From contig JAGOCL010000106.1 of NCBI GenBank assembly GCA_017998755.1, positions 1 through 7,992 of the forward strand: DNA of 7,992 bases, read 5' to 3'. Position 1 is the stretch's first letter, and each line of letters starts with the position of its first letter. Under the pieces are notes generated by a model, which made no database searches, was not told the origin of the DNA, and saw nothing but the letters and a program-made list of their open reading frames with translations. Of this stretch, positions 6,522 to 7,992 are shown one piece after another. Position numbers and translations under genes: made by a program. The stretch comes from Spirochaetota bacterium. Lineage in GTDB: Bacteria; Spirochaetota; GWE2-31-10; MWDO01.

Positions 6522-7832
6522 ATGCTTATACGAAAAATAGTTGCGATCGTCGGTTTAGCGCTTGCCGTCGCGCTTTCTGCCGAAAATTACGATACGACGA
6601 CCGACGATAACGACGCGCTCGCTTTGGACATAGATAAGGCCGTAAAATACGGCTTAATAAATAACCTAATTCAAAAAAATAACGCCGTCGAGCTACAAAC
6701 AAAATTATTAAACTTGGCTACGTCTTGGAATTATATAGTCGACGCTCCTTCCGCAAGCATTTCTATAAACAAAGGGCTGACGCATACAGTTTCCGACAAC
6801 GCAAATAATTCAGCGTCGACAGAAGGGATCGATATCGGTATAAATACGGGCTTAAGTATAAGCGCAAGCTCGATATTCAAAATAATTCAGATAGCTAACG
6901 ACTACAATAAAGGGAAATTAAATTACGAGCAATTGAAACTAAAATTCAATATCGAGATCAAAAGATCTTATTATAGTCTGGTCGTTATGGAAAAACAACT
7001 CGAATTAAAAGAACTGGCTCTGGCTAACGCTAAGATTTTATTCGACGCCGCCTCGCTAAAATTCGATAACGGAGTAATATCCGAAATCGACAGATTGAAA
7101 AGCGAATACGCTTATAAAACGCTTATTCCGGAGTTGAATAAATTAAAGAATTCATATAAAAACTCTCTAAATTCGTTTAAACAGATAATCGGAATAGATA
7201 TTGCCCAAAAAATAGAATTATCGTCCGATATACCCGAGTTTAACGCCGATATCGCCGATCTAGTCAAAGATTTTGAAATAGATAATAACCGTCAAGTCCA
7301 AACGCTCGTTTACGATCTAAATAGCGCGGAATACTCAAGAAACAACTATATAGCGAACATAGCGCCGACTTTCAATCTTGGGTACGCTTTTTCGGGATCT
7401 AACGACTTCAAAAACGCCGGATGGAACGTTACAAATTCTCTGAAATTATCGGTTTCGATGGGACTTGACGGCTTACTTCCATTCTCGTCGGCGCAAACAA
7501 ATATTATTAACTCTCAATACAATATAAATAAAATAAAAAACAACATTCTGAACCAAAAACAGCTGATTAGTCTTGAACTTAACAAAACCGCGGATACTCT
7601 TAACGAGCTTAAAAACTCGATGAAATCTTACGAAATGAATATCGAAATAGCTGATAAAACTTACGAAATGTCCGAAAAACTGTATAGCTCAGGCAGATAC
7701 GGCTATTTGGAATTTAAACAGGCGGAAGAGAATAAATTCGACGCTCGTTTAAAATTATTAAATTCCAAATATGAGTTTTTATCGAACGTCTACGATTTGG
7801 AATATTTAATCGGCAAAGAAATTATCAGGTAG
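6522..7832 (+). CDS. TolC-family outer-membrane protein
   Basis: TolC-type proteins are trimeric outer-membrane channel-tunnels for drug efflux or type I secretion, joined to an inner-membrane pump by a periplasmic adaptor. The 436-residue product starts with a signal peptide, MLIRKIVAIVGLALAVALSA, with likely cleavage after Ala20. The family's two-fold repeat is visible. Long periplasmic helices occur at about 150-225 (with FDNGVISEIDRLKSEY) and 355-431 (with YSSGRYGYLEFKQAEENKF), each ending near an L/I-I-G turn. Candidate barrel strands lie at about 76-115 and 280-315. The length is typical of the family. No adaptor or RND/ABC pump gene follows, so it is an orphan here and its partner is unknown; export specificity cannot be given. 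Transcription probably starts at the phased-repeat promoter upstream, about 22 nt before the ATG. Confidence 0.85.
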   Translation: MLIRKIVAIVGLALAVALSAENYDTTTDDNDALALDIDKAVKYGLINNLIQKNNAVELQTKLLNLATSWNYIVDAPSASISINKGLTHTVSDNANNSASTEGIDIGINTGLSISASSIFKIIQIANDYNKGKLNYEQLKLKFNIEIKRSYYSLVVMEKQLELKELALANAKILFDAASLKFDNGVISEIDRLKSEYAYKTLIPELNKLKNSYKNSLNSFKQIIGIDIAQKIELSSDIPEFNADIADLVKDFEIDNNRQVQTLVYDLNSAEYSRNNYIANIAPTFNLGYAFSGSNDFKNAGWNVTNSLKLSVSMGLDGLLPFSSAQTNIINSQYNINKIKNNILNQKQLISLELNKTADTLNELKNSMKSYEMNIEIADKTYEMSEKLYSSGRYGYLEFKQAEENKFDARLKLLNSKYEFLSNVYDLEYLIGKEIIR

Positions 7833-7867
7833 TTTAAATTCCGTTAATAAACGGGCTAAATAACAGG

Positions 7868-7992
7868 TAGTGTCAAAAGTTTTATGAAAACGTTATGAAA
7901 CTACAAAATGTTCTTTGAAATAAATATTATCCAGTAGAACCGAGAAGCTTAATCCATTTATCTTGAATTGTATCGATATTATCAAACAAATT
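7868..7992 (-). mobile_element. Possible end of an insertion sequence (tentative)
   Basis: The sequence from 7868 reads TAGTGTCAAAAGTTTTATGA, which resembles the terminal inverted repeats of IS256-like elements (GTGTCA followed by an A/T-rich stretch). A minus-strand open frame runs off the right edge and ends about 60 bp inside it, as a transposase gene would. The opposite end and any target-site duplication are outside the window, so this rests on resemblance only. Confidence 0.25.
7927..7992 (-). CDS. C-terminal end of an unidentified protein, partial
   Basis: A minus-strand frame enters from the right edge and gives 21 residues ending at a TAA (7929-7927), including DTIQDKWIKLLGSTG. The IQDKW stretch is faintly like the I-x-x-KW motif near the end of IS256-family transposases, but the following residues do not continue as that family does. 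A second minus-strand frame is also open here, so even the coding status is uncertain. Convergent orientation with tolC leaves a 94-bp gap without a strong terminator. Confidence 0.3.
   Translation of the reverse strand, partial: NLFDNIDTIQDKWIKLLGSTG

Noticed and set aside
7840..7855. Stem-loop CCGTT-AATA-AACGG after the tolC stop codon as a terminator
   Set aside because: The stem is only 5 bp and no T-run follows on either strand, so it is too weak to call.
1..7992. tRNA, rRNA or CRISPR elements
   Set aside because: I found no cloverleaf-like tRNA sequence, no rRNA segment and no regularly spaced repeats of CRISPR type.

Overview
The window is AT-rich bacterial chromosome with dense, standard coding: two complete housekeeping genes (mnmG, clpB), a membrane-anchored TPR protein, a TolC-type outer-membrane protein, and gene fragments at both edges. 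A TolC-family protein with a signal peptide implies a double-membrane (diderm) bacterium. The TPR protein has a C-terminal domain that looks like a degenerate Mrr-type nuclease fold, a combination I associate with spirochaetes. The MnmG sequence also fits that group by impression. The assignment to Spirochaetota is an inference and needs a database search.

Layout. The N-terminus of an FAD-dependent oxidoreductase (1-93, minus) is divergent from mnmG (284-2143, plus). The 190-bp region between them holds a promoter candidate for each gene and a strong hairpin in the mnmG leader. mnmG converges on the TPR gene (2147-3538, minus) with only 3 bp between their stop codons. The TPR gene is divergent from clpB (3765-6347, plus) across a 226-bp region rich in A/T and containing two clear palindromes. 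clpB ends in a 32-bp perfect palindrome that acts as its likely terminator. Next comes tolC (6522-7832, plus), whose true start lies well downstream of the longest possible ORF start. The last 160 bp hold a short minus-strand ORF end and a sequence that could be an insertion-sequence terminus.

How the genes relate. They do not form one operon: each has its own promoter region and they point in alternating directions. mnmG (tRNA wobble-uridine modification) and clpB (protein disaggregation) are general maintenance genes. The tolC-like gene has no efflux partners in the window and appears separately controlled.

The most notable signal is upstream of tolC: four heptamers with the core TTCA(T/C), spaced exactly 11 bp apart. 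They sit where a -35 box should be, 11 bp before a good -10. This is the architecture of promoters activated by OmpR/PhoB-family response regulators, and the sequence is close to the enterobacterial Pho box. No wholly novel system is evident in this window.
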